Assembly (NCBI GenBank): GCA_034008185.1
Contig: CM067086.1
Coordinates: 34,679,007-34,743,006, forward strand
Source of the DNA: Gorsachius magnificus
Taxonomy: Eukaryota > Chordata > Aves > Pelecaniformes > Ardeidae
DNA: 64,000 nucleotides
Direction of reading: 5' to 3'
Positions 14,746-25,401 of the stretch are shown here, piece by piece. The notes beneath the pieces are model-generated. The model made no database searches, had not been told where the DNA came from, and worked only from the letters and a program-made list of their open reading frames with translations. The position numbers and the translations under genes were made by a program. Within the stretch, counting starts at the first letter, position 1; each line of letters opens with the position of its first letter.

Positions 14746-15554
14746 AGGCTCAAAGTCAGGTTAGAACCTTCTTGCTGTTTACATAGTTAGTAATACCAGT
14801 AATAGCATAAAACCCAACAAAATTATTTCAGGAGGCATCCTTTTCTTTTGCTTAGCATATGAGCCGTGTACTGAGATTATTTGTGTATTTCATTTACCTG
14901 CTTCCTGCATAGAAGTTCAGCTTCATGTCCTAGACTGACCAACAGGAAAGCCAAAATACTGAATTTACGGTCACTGATATCACCGTTTTCAAAAACTAAT
15001 TTTATTTCTTTGCATACTTAAAGTAGATAAAGATGCTATAGCAATAATGTAAAAACAGATACAGCTTCTAGCTGCAAAATTCAGAACCAGGTTCCTAGCT
15101 ACATTTAAACCTGTAAAGGTTGGTCAGACTTAAGGTTTAGTTTAATCATTATATATGCACTACATATGTTGGCACTGCACCTATGTATAACAACTCTCAA
15201 TATTTAAATTCACAGGTTTCAAAATGCAATGTCAGTGGGATAGCAAAATCGTATGAAGGGCCATTCTGCACTGCTGAGTGTAGGCAGACTGGAGTTTGTT
15301 CAACCTGCACTGAGCCCAGGACTGGAAGTCAGAGGATCACAGTGACAAGACACATACTCCTACAGGACAAGAGCCACCACAAGCCAGGCTTTGGAGCCAG
15401 GCTGGCCCTGAACTGCATCCATTTTAATAACCCTATCTGAGAGCTAGGACATGTTAGCATGGGTCCAACAGCAGCCTACCTCAGGCAGAGGGCATCTGGA
15501 CTACTGCAATGGTGTGTTTTTAGCATTCTGGATTTCTTGAGCCCATCGAAGAAG

Positions 15555-15660
15555 GATCTGTCCCAAGGTAGCTGTGCCATGCCTGCGGCCACACAGAAAC
15601 TCAATGGCAAAGCTGGGATTAGAATCTAACTGTCCTGGCTCAGTTGTGTCCATAGGCTAT
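15555..15660 (+). mobile_element. MIR-like ancient SINE fragment
   Basis: The segment carries CCCAAGGTAGCTGTGCCATG, CCACACAGAAACTCAATGGC and AAAGCTGGGATTAGAATCTA in sequence. This is the layout of the MIR central-to-3' region (CAAGGTCACACAGC, then GTGGCAGAGCTGGGATTAGAACCC, then a CTGGCTC-like end). It is diverged and lacks the tRNA-like head, so only part of the element survives. MIR-related SINEs are old and shared across amniotes, which fits this decay. Confidence 0.65.
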
Positions 15661-16489
15661 TTCTAAAACTTTCCTCAACATTCAGGTTCCCATGGCCAAT
15701 AATATAAAATAAACTGTGCTCCCTACCTTCTTAATTCTCAGCAATGTGTGCCAACATTACCACTGCAACATCAAAGACATTCTTAAGCCAACAAAATGAC
15801 TTGAACTCTAAACTATGCTTTCAGATAGTAGGAGCTACTGTTGTAACCCATGGGCTGGGCATTCAGTTTTCACAGTTCGCAGCAGACACTCAGTGAAAGT
15901 CATCATCCCTTTCTTCTGTACTGTAACAGCAGGCCCAGGGTAAAAATAAGGTTACACTTCACCAATCAGAATTTCAGAAAAAAAATCCAAATTTACATGA
16001 ATAGGAAAACACAATTTTGAACATTATATTGCATTTCCTGGTATCACATTCTTGTTCTAGAGATCCTCTCTGAATTAACCGCAGCTTTATCTACCGCAAG
16101 CCACCCATCTGCAGACCTCCATCACCATTTCACTACTCTGATAAAACAATAAAAGGCAAAAAAATTTTTTCCAAATATGTTTCTTCTCTTTTCCTGTAAT
16201 TCTCTTAAAGTTCCTGATTTATCATTATCATCCATCTTGACTCATAAGTTATTTCCAGGCTGAATAAGCAGAACTGTGTTTTTAGCTTTTCTTTACTCTT
16301 TTATAAGTGCTTCATAGGTTAAGAAAATATTGCTCTGATTTGTGCACCAAATGGAACTAAAATGCTTTAACTAAGCTGCATCTGTTAGCATCCTGTCACA
16401 CTTCCATTCCAATTATCTGTAGCAGACTTTCAGAAAAATCTTCCAGAGACACTCGGACACAAAGAAATTTGTTAGGTAATGTGATTACA
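15661..16489. other. noncoding DNA, nothing recognised
   Basis: About 830 bases of AT-rich sequence with no supported gene, RNA or repeat, lying between the MIR-like fragment and the LTR-like block. No coding frame of note is present. Confidence 0.55.
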
Positions 16490-17024
16490 GCCTCATCTCC
16501 AAGAACATGAAGGAGTGGAGAGACACATCAGTAGATGGGGAACTCCAATAACCCACTCAGAAAAAGAAGCTGTCACAGGGGAGCCTCAGCCCTATGGGCC
16601 AGAGGTGACCCTCACCTGTAAGTCTGCAGGAGAAGCTCTCCAGGTCTCCTTTCAGACTGAGATGGTTTAGCGCATGGGTAAGGGAGTCATTCTGGGATGC
16701 AGGGGATGAACATTGTGGGATTGTACAAGACTTATGAGATGTTTAGGGTAAGTGCCAAAGAAAGGGAAAGGGAGAGTTCAAGGAGGAACAAGTGTGGGAA
16801 ACTAGAGAAAAACAGGGATAAAAGACATCTATAAACTGGCACTTGATCAGTACACTTGTCTGGCCATGCATAGGCTATCCCATCTTCCCATTAAACTCCA
16901 TTTCCAACTCTTCTTGTGGGTGAGGGGCTCTCTACTCCATGGGTCTGTGTATATATGGACATCCAAGTGCAGTAAATGGAGGCAGACCATGGGGCATCAT
17001 GGCACATACATGAGGGATGGCAAT

Positions 17025-17400
17025 GACTGGAGAGACCAGGGAGTGTGCATTTGTGTGGGTGTGTATGTCAGTGTGTAATCACTACTGAACATCATGCCAG
17101 GCTAGCCAGCAAGTAGGATAAGATGCTTAGGAAGCAAGTATTGGTGAGGCTGTAAGTCTGGTCCAGATACCAGAGGAACAAGAGGGCTCTGAAAATTGGC
17201 TAGTGGAGGACCAGAAGGTCCAAGGCAGCTACTGGAGAGACCTTGGGATTTGGAGGTCAGCTTCCAGTAAGGTCATAGCTCTGGGCCAGCCACTGGAGAG
17301 ACCTGGGCTGCACACGTGTGTCTGTGTGTGAGGCAACTGGGAAACCAGAGGATCCTGGGCCAGCTACTGGGTAGACTGAGTGTCTAAAACCAGCTACTGC
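17025..17400 (+). repeat. dispersed short repeats inside the LTR-like block
   Basis: The word ACTGGAGAGACC recurs at about 17025, 17231 and 17291. The related CCAGCTACTGG and CCAGCTACTGC occur at 17360 and 17390. The spacing is irregular, so this is a degenerate minisatellite-like internal repeat and not a clean tandem array. It probably belongs to the retroelement sequence itself. Confidence 0.6.
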
Positions 17401-17424
17401 AGAGGGACTCATATTGGCTTATAG

Positions 17425-17520
17425 ATGTATATACTTATATATATACACTACATATATATATTTATATATACACACTCTATAGTGTGTGTGTGTATATATA
17501 TATATATACACACACTAATA
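17425..17520. repeat. TA/TG microsatellite
   Basis: The segment consists of alternating (TA)n and (TG/CA)n tracts, including AGTGTGTGTGTGTATATATA-type sequence flanked by CACACT. The TG and CA arms can pair around the TA core, so the tract may extrude as a hairpin. An 81-codon open frame read through it is an artefact of the simple repeat. Confidence 0.85.
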
Positions 17521-17810
17521 GGCTTTCATCCTGAGCAGCCAGGGGAAGAGGAGGAGGGCACTGGTGCTGTTTGTGTTTGTGTGAGTGCTGCGTTTTCTGT
17601 CTCTATTGATCTGTGTGACCAGCCGCATATATTTGTATATTTGTGTAAGTGTTTTGTGTATCTATTGTGAATACATGTTCCGTCTCACTACTGGTTGGAC
17701 CTGGGAACATGAAATTGTGGCAGCCTCACCTCTACTGGGCTACCACTTTTGGGAGGTCCTAAAAGAATTAGAATGATACCTCTAAGAAACCTCAGAACTT
17801 CCAGAAGACT

Positions 17811-17856
17811 TATATATTATATATTACTATATATTATATATCATATATTATATATT
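17811..17856. repeat. TATAT(T/C)A-rich low-complexity tract
   Basis: A run of about 46 bases made only of A and T apart from two C. It is built from repeats of TATATTA and lies just after the LTR-like block. A simple AT-rich repeat with no sign of function. Confidence 0.8.
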
Positions 17857-20800
17857 CTCAGTATTGGCAGCTTCTACCAAAATGTTTACAAGGCTGTGCA
17901 AATGCAGGTGAGGCTACCAAAAGTGTACTTTTGTAATTCTTATAACCTTCAGTTGGCAGCAAGTGTCCTTCCTGGAAGCTAAAACAAAAATCATCTCATT
18001 ATAGCAACTTAGGTATGGAATTACTAGTCTGTCAATATGTTCGTGATAGATGCGGAAATGCTCAGCCAAACCAAAACTGAAATGCTCCTGGTCCATGTTC
18101 AGAAGCAAAAATTTAGTTACCCAGAGATTTAGGAAATTACATGGATAGCTGAAGAAGTATCTAAGCAGTGACTAAGTGAAGACTCGGAAACCACCGTTTT
18201 GAATTTAATTCTTGAATTCTTCTTAAATTCCAATTCCAGTGCCTAAGCTTTGGTATTTACTCAAATGTACTGTGATTAAGTATATGTTAAGAATGTCAGA
18301 TTAAACAAAGTATTGTAAAGAAAAAAAAACACACCACCAGAAGACTTGACCATTCTTAAAGCAGAAATTGGTCAAAAGAAGTTGTCAATCAGCTACAGAG
18401 TTAGGTCCCTTGAATATGAATCCTGTTATGAAACTGGGTGGCCTATGCCTAACACTGTCTTTTGTGTTTTGGTCTGGCATTTCAAGGCTTTTTACAATGA
18501 TACACAATATATTATTGCAATGGAGAAACACATGCCATTTCCTTCTTTTCTTAGCCTATAGTTTCCTACAGTGTCACTTGTTTTTGCTCAGAAGAAACCA
18601 AAATATGCCTGGAATTGTAATTTGGAAAAATTTTGTAGGGTTGTGGTAGCAGTGGCATTGACTACATGCCATAAAGCTCTTTAATGAGCTTCACCATCTC
18701 CATATCAAGTTCTGCAATGAATGCAATTTGATCCCAAAAGAGCCCTTTTCAGAAACCATGTAGCCTTTAAAGGGCCACATATAATATATTAACTCTATTT
18801 TGATGAAAAACAAATCTGCTAGATACTTAACAGACTTCATCCTGAAGTAAAAGCTGATGTATGGTGTTGTTCTTGGCAAAGTAGCCTCAGTCTCCTTAGA
18901 AGTTCTGATTTTGGATTACCGCCCCTTTTCAGTAATAATGAACATAGGGTAATCAAAAATGTTATATGCAGGAAAATATAGTATATGCAGAAGATATGTT
19001 ATTCTTCTCATGCAAAGCAATGAGGACCAGGTCCCTGTGGCTATAAATCAAAGCAGCACCACTTACATTTATGGAACTATCCCAACTTACACCAATTCAG
19101 GTCTTGCGACTGCAATCTGCTTACTAGAGCTAGAGGCGATTGTGAGTGGTTACGGCACGTGCTGTACCTGCCATATGAACTTATCCTTTTGAACAAGACT
19201 TTTGCTCAACTTTGCTTCCATGATGATCTATGCTTTTAGGAAAGGATGTGTGGTCATTAACAATGTTGAAACTAAGTAACATAAATTGAAGGCTCTTTTA
19301 CATTTCAAAGATGGTGTAACAGTGAGTCAGGACTGAAGAGTAACAGGAAAAAATACCAGCCACAAAAGCAAAAGGCAGTTCTAGATTTCCAGCACCAACA
19401 TTTTAAAGTTCAGAGGCATTCAGGTCTTTTTTCAGAGAGAGGTCATTTGCAAAATGTGGACATGGATCTACTTACAGTTCATTATCTCCAACCACTTTCT
19501 TTTCCCATAGAGCTTGGGATGGTCAGGTCCAGATTCAGGGCCATCTTGAGTAGAAACCATCGTCTTGAAAAGCTGTATTGTTACAGAAAATGTTGTACAT
19601 ATTTCATTAAGAAAGATTCAGAGAGAAGTTAGCAATGACAATAAAAATAATATTTTCCAGTTTTCTTGTTTGGGGCATGGGAGACAGCTTTGTGTGCAGT
19701 AAGTTTCACTGATCCTTTGTACAACCGGTTTGTTTCTTTCCGGGATGTTTCTTAATCAAAGACCAGATTGTTATTGCAGGGAAGAAGTTGAAGAAAAGTA
19801 ATTTGCCATCCCCATTTTTCAGTTAGGTGTGTTTTCTGTATGTATGATCACATGCCATTAGAGCACTGTAACTATTTGGTGGTCTGTTGTGTGCAGGAGG
19901 CTGAGTGTCGCCATGACAATGGTTCAGTGAAGAGATTTTGTGCCCTGATACTGTTCTGGTGGAGATGATACAGCAGCATATGTCACACCAAAAACAGTGC
20001 GGTGATCCAGGTTCTTCTTTCTGTACAGGTGTAAGTGTACTCCTGCAGAAAAGTGCTTGAAACTGACTGATTCTGGATCCTGACTCCATAGAATGCCAGG
20101 AGGTGCTATGACACAGCATCAGTGCCTACACTGTCAGTGGCCTTGTGTTCCTTGGTATGAGTCCACTCAACATCTCTTACAGTGACGGAAACTTTTCTAG
20201 CCTTGAGTCAGTCAACAGAGTTGGTCTTGGAGGAAAAGTAGGGCCAAGTTCTTTTGACCCCTTCTGGGACATGTCCTCATAGCAACTGAGGGAGCAGGAA
20301 TGCCCATCAGATGTAGGGAAGTAATTGTTGAAATCACCACATCTTGAAGAGAGACTGAAAAGATGTGACTGTTGCACCAAAATATTTATAGATACCTGCT
20401 TGGGGAAATGAAAAATATCCCCTCCTGAAGCTAAGAACAGGGAAAAAAGAGCAGAAAAGGGGTGTTAGAAGAGACTCCATGTTCAGATAAATTTGTCAAC
20501 ACAAGACAGTCTGGTGTCCATACAAATAAACATGTGTGGCTTGGTCTGTCAGAAATCAGGGTCAGTTATAAATCAGACATCACAGTGCAACTCACCTTTA
20601 GTGAAAATCTAAAGCTGTGATTGTTACTATACTTCAAAAATATTTTTCTGGTGCTTTCAGGGAAAAAAGAAAAGATTGGCTCATAATTGGACTCCGAGAG
20701 AATTAAATCAAATGCCCACATCCAAATGAAATACATGTGAAGCCTATTGTATTTGGAAACTGATATTTACTTCCTCTTCTATGAAGAAACGATATCCATT

Positions 20801-22117
20801 CTCTGAAAATTCTCATACATCAAAAACCCCAAAGAAGGACTGGCTCTACAAACTTAGTATTTTGCTAATTTTGCACATCCGTCACTGTAGTTGTATGCAC
20901 TCAGTATGTGTCTACATAAATATACAATTTCAATGGTGCTTAGAATCCAGCTTATGAAGAAATTGTGTGCAATATCTCTGATCTCAGAGACAAGAGAAGG
21001 GACAAAAAACAGACAGGAAATTCATGTTTCCCATAGGAATGTGTGCACATGTACAACAATGTTCTACCCCACTTTCAGTGAGGTTGCTTCTGCTCTGTTG
21101 AAGGGTGAATTTCATAAACAGTCTATGCAGTTTTTCTGTCCATCAAACTCAGCAACATTTAATACTACTGTTTGGAATATAATTTCCTGTAAACAAATTT
21201 GCAGTTGCCATACCATATATCAAAGTCAGCATTCACATGCAATCTACTCAAAATATTGTGTGGCTGAGAAACTGGTAGCATTCTGAAAGTAAAAAACATC
21301 TGGTCTGAAAGCTAGGCCAGCAGCTACAGTAAAAGAAATGTAATTTTTTCCTGTTAACAAAGGAAGCAAGACTCTCCATAAAGTACATCCATTTTTCTCT
21401 TGTACCTAGCTCTAGGTTTAACTCCTGTTAATATAGAAAAGCTTTCTTGGCAGTACTACTATCATGGAAAAGGAAAAGAAAAAAAACCCCAACATTATTT
21501 TCTTTTGTACAACTACACAGACTGAGCAGGATCTTAAAGGGCTGAATTGTTAAAGATACAGTGATTTAAGCTAAACTTTTTGCCTTTGCAACTCATGAGA
21601 GGCATCTTCATACCATCAGATAAAGTTCAGATGTTTTGGAAGAAGTTCTTTACTCTCTCTGCTGTCAGTTGTCCCCTCTCAGCCCAGTCTTAGGTATGAT
21701 GGACAGCTGTTCCAGCTGCATTACACAAGGAAGATCTCACACAGTCAAGTTTTTTTAACTCTAATCCAAGTTCTTTGGAGGCTTTTCAGTTCTAAAGAGG
21801 GATGATTATGGTACAGGACTCGGACAGTTTGGAGTTCAGTTACAGTTCCAGGCCAGCCATGCACTGCAGACACAGCCTAAGCCAGAATGCTAGTTGGGAC
21901 TTTGGGATATTGTACAACCTCTTTTCATCTACAGCTGAATATCTAAGAGTAAGCCTAGATTGCTATATTTCCTGCTCCCTTTCATGTAATTAGGTCTTGT
22001 TCTTCCACAAACCAATTTTTGCCCCCAATTCAGCAACTGTACATTGGTATAAATTAACAACAACTCTACTGCAGGTAAACATAAGCAGTATGAAGGCCTT
22101 CATATACTATGGTCTCA
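17857..22117. other. AT-rich noncoding DNA, no gene recognised
   Basis: Over 4 kb with no supported exon. The longest open frame, 20891-21286 on the + strand (131 codons), shows no domain, starts at an arbitrary ATG and reads as ordinary AT-rich sequence. A weak SINE-like stretch at 21800-21960 is listed separately. The stretch near 19030-19085 faintly resembles an old palindromic amniote repeat (words like CTTACACCAATTCAGG) but is too diverged to call. Confidence 0.55.
21805..21960 (+). mobile_element. possible MIR-like SINE remnant (weak)
   Basis: GGACTCGGACAGTTTGGAGT, then GTTCCAGGCCAGCCATGCAC, then GGACTTTGGGATATTGTACA and CCTCTTTTCATCTACA follow the order of MIR blocks (a TGGAG-GTTC head region, a GACCTTGGGCAAGT-like core, then CCTCATCTGTA). 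Divergence is high and there are small gaps, so this is a tentative call only. A profile search could easily refute it. Confidence 0.35.
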
Positions 22118-22346
22118 CCTCTTCCCTTCCCTTCCCTTCCCTTCCCTCTTCTCTTCCCTTCCCTATTCTCTTCCCTTCCCTTCCCTCTTCCCTTCCCTTC
22201 CCTCTTCCCTTCCCTTCCCTCTTCCCTTCCCTCTTCCCTTCCTTCTCTTCTCTTCTCTTTCTTCTCTTCCTCTCTTCCCTCCCTTCCCTTCCCTTCCCTT
22301 CCCTTCCCTTCCCTTCCCTTATCTTCTTATCTTATCTTATCTTATA
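22118..22346. repeat. (CTTCC)n pentanucleotide satellite tract with (CTTAT)n end
   Basis: About 200 bases of CTTCC repeats with CTCTT interruptions end in several CTTAT units. The whole tract is polypyrimidine on the + strand and polypurine on the minus strand, so it could form triplex (H-DNA) structures and is likely length-polymorphic. Two overlapping open frames that run through it (Leu/Pro/Ser/Phe-only peptides) are simple-repeat artefacts and not genes. Confidence 0.95.
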
Positions 22347-22944
22347 ACATCTTCTAGTTTCTCTTCTCTCAGACACATATGAGTACAAACAAAGCAAGTT
22401 TGAATGCACAGTGACCATTGCTCCCTTGAAGTTAATCTTCCTTCATTCAAGTCAAACAAATGGAGAATCTCACCCTAGGAGAGTCAGATCAAAGAAGAGA
22501 ATTGTTCACCCCAAATATCATTCACTCAGTCTTTAAATATCTATCTATAAGATAAACAATGATAAAATTTAACTTTTAGACACACATTTTTAAATATTCC
22601 AGGTAGTTTATCTCATAGCAGCAACTCTTCAACAAAAAACAGACTTAATTTTCCTCCAAGACCAAAAAAGGGATAGCATCTGAATCTGGAACCTAACTGA
22701 ATGAAATGAAGATATGCCAACAATGGGACTGCAGTTAGGCTACCACAACCTGACACAGCAGCGGGCACAAACAGGAGGCAATGACAGTTACAAAGAGTCC
22801 CAAGGGATGGGGTCCATAATTAGTGGAGCCATAAGAATTGCACGTGAAAATATTTACAGTGGTAGGGCTGCTATGTGACAGATAAATCCCATTCTCTGGC
22901 CTCACCCCAGGAATACATACACTGCCCTGGATAATTCAAAAAAA

Positions 22945-22979
22945 ATCTAAAAAAGAGCGGAAATCCCTCTTTTTTAGAT
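22945..22979. other. perfect inverted repeat, 13-bp arms, 9-base loop
   Basis: ATCTAAAAAAGAG at 22945-22957 is the exact reverse complement of CTCTTTTTTAGAT at 22967-22979, with loop CGGAAATCC. It would fold as a cruciform in DNA or a stable hairpin in RNA. No gene or mobile element is recognised around it, so its role is unknown. It could be a fragment of a small palindromic transposon. Confidence 0.85.
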
Positions 22980-25380
22980 CATCATCAGCTCCCATATCTC
23001 TCTCAGCTCCGAGGCAACTTTTGATCCTTCTTCCATGCTAATTTTGTCCCACAAGATTTTAGAGATTTTGCCTTCTCATCCTGAAGGTATGATTACTCCT
23101 GCTTCCAGAATCTCATCACTTTTCCTGCAACAAAGGAGGTTTGGCTGAGGGACTCTTTTGAAGTCTTCTAGTGGTTTTTTTCTTTATACTTCTTCTATTC
23201 TTACCCCGTCAAGTAGTTTGCTGCCTTGCCCTAAATAGAAATCCTAACGGAGATTCTGCCATGAATTTCACACACACACCCTTTTCTTCTTTTCCCTGGC
23301 ATCTCTCATTCTTGGAGCCTGTTGCACCCAGCTCCCATTTTGGGCTTTTCCTCTCCTGCTCTCCTCACACTGTGCCTGCTGTCTTCCATAAGACAGATTC
23401 CTTTCCCCCTTACTTTTCTAGATGACTCAAGCTCTCTCTCTGCTCATGCAACCAAAACCTTTTGCACATTTTTGTTGATTTACAGGGGCCACCTCAGGTC
23501 ACTACCTCTTATGCCCATAAAAACATTTCTCTTTCTTGCACACCCGTTTTGAGTGTAAGTCTCCACACATCCCCTGAGGGCTACCTGAGTGTGTGGAGAG
23601 GACCGAACTGCCAGAAGAGATCCCAGAAAAATGCTCTCTCCTGGGTTCAAGTCTCTGGCAAATACCTGAATTTCTGAAGTTGAGTTTCTAAATGGAATTT
23701 ATAATAACAGGAAAGAGAAATATACAGTCTTTCAGTACTTGGAATGGCAATATGTCATGTGGCTAGGAAAGGTATGTCTGGGAGTATCATATAGCTGTTA
23801 CTCAACCTAGAGACAGAGGAGCTTTGTGCAGCGTGCTGAGGCTTCTTGAGCAAGTCAGACCAAAATACAGACACACAGCTGAGGCTGTTCTGGCTTAGAT
23901 TGACACAGAAAAGTTTCACACCCAAGAATAAGTAATTATTCTTTCTTACGACAACAAAATTTTGTGAAGGTAAAAAATTAAGTCCCAATATTAGATCCAT
24001 CTGACTCCACGTCCTGTGCAGGGAAAGCCCTCACTCCTTGCAGTCCTCATTCTGGCAAGGACCAGGATAGTTTTCTATCAATGCAAACGAAAGAGGAGAT
24101 ATAAGGATCATGCCCAGGCAAGCAGAGGTCAGTGGCACTCTCTGGAGACCTCACAAGGGAGAAGCTTGCTTGCTTTATCCTGAAAATTTGCCATTCTGAA
24201 TTACTCAAAATAATTCCAAGATTTATTAGCTTTCTAGTCATGAATAATTAGATAAAAAAGATATAACTGCTCATATTTCCAGCAGTAACACAGGAATAAA
24301 ATGTTGTGAACAACCAAAAATGTTTGTTTCCTAAATCTTTCTAATACTTCAGTTTTCAGTGTTCTAAAAGCTAAAAAGGAAAAGTGGCATTTTCTCTTAG
24401 GTTACCAATAGCAATGGGACACCGTAAGTTACAGAGCTCCAAGGTTTGCCCCTGCATAAAGATGTAAAGAGAATCAAGAGGATCAGGGGAGGAGGGGGTG
24501 TTTGTGAATACCTGCGTGTTTCATAAAATGCATTCAATAATGTCATTGAAAGGGAACATATGGAAAGATCTCAATTATAAAGATTAACATAGGACTTCCT
24601 ATAAGTTGCCTCGGTAGAAGTTAGGCATTTTCAAAGCTAATTTGGCAATAGTGTGCTTATTTGGTGAAATTTATGGTCAGGAAACAGAACTCTAAAGGAA
24701 GGAAATTGGCCAGTTTTTTCTTTCCATGCAGTACAGAAAAGTCCCAAAAGTCATCAGTGGCACAGGTCCCTTTGATGTGTATTTAAGCAAAAATATCATT
24801 TGCAATTGGATATACAAGCACCATATAAAACATATTTCTGGCAGCAGAAAACATAGTGTCCTACAGATATTGCATGTAAGTCAAAGAGTTTGAGAAAGAT
24901 CTTCATGATGATGAGACTGGATCCTGTACAATAACCAGTAACAGTCATTTCATGTTGCACGTGGTAAAGCTAAAGCAAAAAAATGTACTACACACATTGA
25001 AATTGCATATTAGACAAAAAAGCTACACCAAATTCAAGCCAATTTATAATAGAAACTTCACTTTATTATTGGCACTGCTACTGACTACATTACACTGTAA
25101 GACTCCATAGCAATTTCTCTGCTATGTGGTAATGTAGAATAACTAATTACAAATGGCAAAGCGACTGCAGATAATGCAGTTCAATAGGGGTCAAAAGTTG
25201 ACTTTCAGAAACAGCATCGGAAAACAGGAATTCTCTGAATTCAAGCTCTACCCAAGCACAGAGAAACACTTACCAATCCATCTGTTAAACAATCGGGACA
25301 GTATATGCAATAACATTTCCTAAGCGCAACAGCAAATAAGCTAACTAACCCCCTACTCCGCCTCCCTTAAGTCATGGTTT

Positions 25381-25401
25381 CTATATATTGTCAATATATA
25401 G
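25381..25401. other. perfect 10-bp inverted repeat with 1-base centre
   Basis: CTATATATTG at 25381-25390 and CAATATATAG at 25392-25401 are perfect reverse complements around a single T. The arms are AT-rich, which raises the chance of a random occurrence. No gene context. Confidence 0.8.

Larger units (their letters stand above)
16490..17790 (+). mobile_element. LTR-retroelement-derived block (probable solo LTR or LTR plus flank)
   Basis: This stretch differs from its neighbours: it is more G/C-rich, purine/GT-rich, and built of LTR-like signals. A TATA-like GGATAAAAG lies at 16816-16824. An ATTAAA polyadenylation-type hexamer lies about 70 bases later at 16890-16895 and is followed by GT-rich sequence, the order expected for U3-R-U5 read on the + strand. 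Downstream are repeated ACTGGAGAGACC words (17025, 17231, 17291) and related CCAGCTACTG words (17360, 17390), then a TG/TA microsatellite. The style resembles long LTRs of avian ERVL-type elements, but that is recollection, not a search result. No retroviral gene is recognisable. Both boundaries are approximate and I did not find target-site duplications. Confidence 0.5.

Noticed and set aside
19030..19085. Possible ancient palindromic repeat with CTTACACCAATTCAGG
   Set aside because: Only short words agree with the remembered consensus and the order is unclear. Too diverged to call.
21997..22357. Leu/Pro/Ser/Phe-rich frames of 116 and 82 codons
   Set aside because: They read through the CTTCC satellite, a simple-repeat artefact.
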